DNA of 7,853 bases from Acidimicrobiales bacterium (GTDB lineage Bacteria; Actinomycetota; Acidimicrobiia; Acidimicrobiales; Palsa-688): positions 1 through 7,853 of the forward strand of contig JASHVH010000524.1 in assembly GCA_030039575.1 (NCBI GenBank), given 5' to 3'. Made by a program: the position numbers and the translations under genes. The notes under the pieces are model-generated. The model made no database searches and was not told the origin of the DNA. It saw only the letters and a list, made by a program, of their open reading frames with translations. Positions 6,686 to 7,853 of this stretch are shown here, piece after piece. The first letter of the stretch is position 1, and each line of letters opens with the position of its first letter.

Positions 6686-6710
6686 ACCGCCGGTAAACGT
6701 TACTGCCGGT
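6686..6710. terminator. Imperfect hairpin between convergent genes, possible terminator
   Basis: ACCGCCGGTAA (6686-6696) and TTACTGCCGGT (6700-6710) are inverted copies, matching at 9 of 11 positions, with a 3-nt ACG loop. The hairpin lies 7 nt past the helicase stop codon. On the minus strand, a run of five T residues follows about 14 nt after the hairpin (6672-6668), which is further than in a classical intrinsic terminator. Confidence 0.4.
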
Positions 6711-6717
6711 TCGTCCG

Positions 6718-7853
6718 TTAACCCCACAACGCGTCGATGTCCACCGGGAAGTGGGCCGGCGCACCCGCCGGCAGGGGAGGGCGCTCGGGGACTTCTTCGA
6801 CCACCTGCACAACAGCCATAACGTTGTCGTCAACAAACCGGCTAACGGTGGCGTAGCTGTGCCGGTCGTCGTGGGCACGGCGGCGGTGCGGCATTCGTAA
6901 GGGAGTGTAAAGGTGAAGCTCGTCGCGGGCGCGGGTCACGGCCACATAAAAGAGCCGGCGTTCTTCGTCCAGGCCTTCCGCCGACCCCAGTGCCATATCA
7001 ATAGGTATCGACCCGTCTATTACTTGGGGGATATGGACGATCGGCCACTCGAGGCCCTTGGCCGAGTGGATCGTGGAGATGATGACGTAGTCCTCCTCGA
7101 CCACGGGCGGCCCGGCCGTGCCGCCGGTGGAGACGGGAGGGTCGAGGGTCAGTTCCGCCAGCCAGGCCGAGAGGTCACTGGCGGCCGCCGCCGCGCCCAC
7201 CAGGCGTTCGAGGTCGCCGAGGCGAACGCCTGCGTCGGCGTAGCGGTCGTACACGAGCGGCCGCAGCACGCCCAGCACGCCTTCAGCCCGTCGTCCGGCC
7301 GCCCCGAAGGCTCTGGCGGTGAGCAGTCCGTGAAGGGTGTTGGTGAGGCAGTTGCGCGCTGGGGCGGGAGCGGCCGCCACCAACTCTTGCCAGTGGTCAA
7401 GCGGGTCACCGTCTGAGCCCGCGGCCAACATGGTCAACGACCGCGCACTCGACGGCCCGACGCGGCCGTGCAAACGCAGGAGCCGGTACCAGGCGATTTC
7501 ATCACGCGAGTTGTCGAGAAGGCGAGCGGTGCTGACAAAATCCTTCACGTGCGCCGCCTCCAGGAAGCGCAAGCCCCCGTACTTGCGGTAAGGGACCTTT
7601 CGAGCCGAAAGCTCCACTTCGACCAGGTCGCTGTGATGGGCGGCGCGCACCAGCACCGCCTGGTGCCTCAGCGGGGTGCCCTGTTCGTAGGCCGCCAGGA
7701 TGGCGTCGGCGATGGCTTTCGCTTCTGTGGGGGCGTCGTGGCAGCGCACCAACCGGGGGCGTCGCCCGTCATGGCGGTCGCTGAAGAGGAGCACCTTTGT
7801 GTTATCTCCAGCCGGCCGCAGCGCGTTGGCGACGTCCAGGACCGGTTGGCGGG
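6718..7853 (-). CDS. UvrD/PcrA-like superfamily 1 DNA helicase, C-terminal part
   Basis: The frame is open from the right edge to TAA at 6720-6718 and gives 377 residues; the N-terminal ATPase half lies outside the window. The first residues, RQPVLDVANAL, fit the end of motif IV. YRKYGGLRFLEAAHVKD at fragment residues 88-104 is the typical domain 2A/2B element. Motif V is TIHSAKGLEW at 260-269, and motif VI is EERRLFYVAVTRARDELHL at 296-314. These proteins are ATP-driven 3'-5' helicases acting on single-stranded DNA in repair or replication restart. After motif VI only about 63 residues remain, with no recognisable Tudor-like domain of the kind ending PcrA/UvrD. The region between the YGGL element and motif V (about 155 residues) is Ala-rich and looks like a divergent 2B domain. 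The exact subfamily cannot be decided from this half. A GTG at 7794 is internal, since homology continues upstream. Confidence 0.92.
   Translation of the reverse strand, partial: RQPVLDVANALRPAGDNTKVLLFSDRHDGRRPRLVRCHDAPTEAKAIADAILAAYEQGTPLRHQAVLVRAAHHSDLVEVELSARKVPYRKYGGLRFLEAAHVKDFVSTARLLDNSRDEIAWYRLLRLHGRVGPSSARSLTMLAAGSDGDPLDHWQELVAAAPAPARNCLTNTLHGLLTARAFGAAGRRAEGVLGVLRPLVYDRYADAGVRLGDLERLVGAAAAASDLSAWLAELTLDPPVSTGGTAGPPVVEEDYVIISTIHSAKGLEWPIVHIPQVIDGSIPIDMALGSAEGLDEERRLFYVAVTRARDELHLYTPLRMPHRRRAHDDRHSYATVSRFVDDNVMAVVQVVEEVPERPPLPAGAPAHFPVDIDALWG

Overview
The window is high-GC DNA, densely packed with genes and with short gaps. It suggests an actinobacterium: it carries a large SARP/AfsR-type (BTAD plus NB-ARC plus TPR) regulator, uses GTG and TTG starts, and shows strong G/C third-position bias. 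The exact lineage cannot be read from the sequence. I see no tRNA, rRNA, CRISPR array, insertion sequence or phage gene.

Left part (2-3047, + strand): a three-gene run with overlapping or nearly touching genes. It holds the end of a RidA-family enamine/imine deaminase (its start lies left of the window), a fold-type III PLP enzyme of the D-serine dehydratase-like/DSD1 group, and a COG3964-type amidohydrolase related to the Atu3266/EF0837 deacetylases. Together they read as a salvage pathway for N-acylated D-amino acids or similar alpha-substituted carboxylates. The amidohydrolase would remove the acyl group, the PLP enzyme would eliminate water or ammonia from the freed D-amino acid, and RidA would clear the reactive enamine/imine to a 2-keto acid. 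The pathway is inferred from families and gene order.

Middle part (3075-6158, - strand): a single 1027-residue regulator converging on the operon with a gap of only 27 bp. Its domain order is the reverse of classical AfsR: NTPase first, TPR repeats in the middle, and the winged-helix plus BTAD pair at the C-terminus.

Right part: a short intergenic region (about 6159-6366) with a perfect 9-bp GC inverted repeat next to a -10-like box. Next comes a small probable membrane protein with a WFGP...GWG...P...GW motif (6367-6651, +), and a hairpin-rich gap of 66 bp. Last is the C-terminal half of a UvrD/PcrA-like superfamily 1 helicase (6718 to the right edge, - strand). The helicase has no evident functional link to the amino-acid operon.
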